Positions 29,930 through 29,941 of a stretch of 29,941 bases of DNA are shown piece after piece. A program made the position numbers and the translations under genes. The DNA lies in the NCBI GenBank assembly GCA_035646535.1, contig DASRPD010000116.1:1-29941 (forward strand), in the 5' to 3' direction. The notes below the pieces were generated by a model. That model saw only the letters and a program-made list of their open reading frames with translations, was not told the DNA's origin and searched no databases. This stretch comes from DASRPD01 sp035646535 (GTDB lineage Bacteria > Actinomycetota > Acidimicrobiia > IMCC26256 > JANYLB01). Numbering within the stretch: position 1 is the stretch's first letter; every line of letters begins with the position of its first letter.

Positions 29930-29941
29930 TTCCGGTGCCAC

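Overview
The window is about 30 kb of very GC-rich DNA (third codon positions almost all G or C) with GTG starts, ATGA/GTGA gene overlaps and candidate leaderless promoters. The gene set is LIV-type ABC transport, SDR, crotonase, acyl-CoA synthetase, luciferase-like oxidoreductases, a DUF4333-type lipoprotein and a haloalkane dehalogenase of the mycobacterial type. This points to an actinobacterium, probably Acidimicrobiia or a neighbouring lineage. That placement is inference from style and content; no rRNA or marker gene is present. I see no tRNA, rRNA, CRISPR array, transposase or phage gene.

Layout. 46-1866 (minus): a small CxxC protein that appears cut short by a TAG, an SDR, and an SprT-like HExxH protein coupled to the SDR. 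2012-4213 (plus): a Tat-exported lipoprotein phosphoesterase and a hexapeptide acyltransferase. 4267-12756 (minus): a probable operon of TetR regulator, haloalkane dehalogenase, fused LivH-LivM permease, a 1007-residue MFS-LivF-LivG fusion, and a membrane-anchored binding protein. A crotonase is divergent from the TetR gene across a palindromic operator candidate. 13721-15516 (plus): DUF4097-like repeat protein, stand-alone class III adenylate cyclase and two-repeat lipoprotein, with a CRP-like site in front. 15541-16407 (minus): membrane protein. 16490-18816 (plus): acyl-CoA synthetase and an isochorismatase-fold protein lacking its catalytic cysteine. 18913-21988: two divergent amidohydrolases around another palindrome. 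22094-22930 (minus): NmrA-like protein. 23072-28252 (plus): aldehyde dehydrogenase behind a KstR-like box, three consecutive luciferase-family oxidoreductases and a VOC protein. 28279-29829 (minus): a cytoplasmic-type sulfatase.

How it fits together. Most genes look like peripheral catabolism: uptake of an organic substrate, dehalogenation or hydrolysis, flavin-dependent oxidation, aldehyde oxidation, CoA activation and beta-oxidation-like steps, each block under its own palindromic, TetR-style site. The least ordinary parts are the secondary-carrier/ABC-ATPase fusion inside the dehalogenase operon, the active-site-less isochorismatase homologue, the possible cAMP feedback loop, and the non-coding structure. 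The last includes short tandem repeats at or just past stop codons at five places, a 47-base hairpin-forming palindrome, and 26-base direct repeats that bracket the sulfatase gene. No stretch longer than 300 bases lacks a gene; the longest spacer (24566-24782) is filled by a 67-base tandem repeat.
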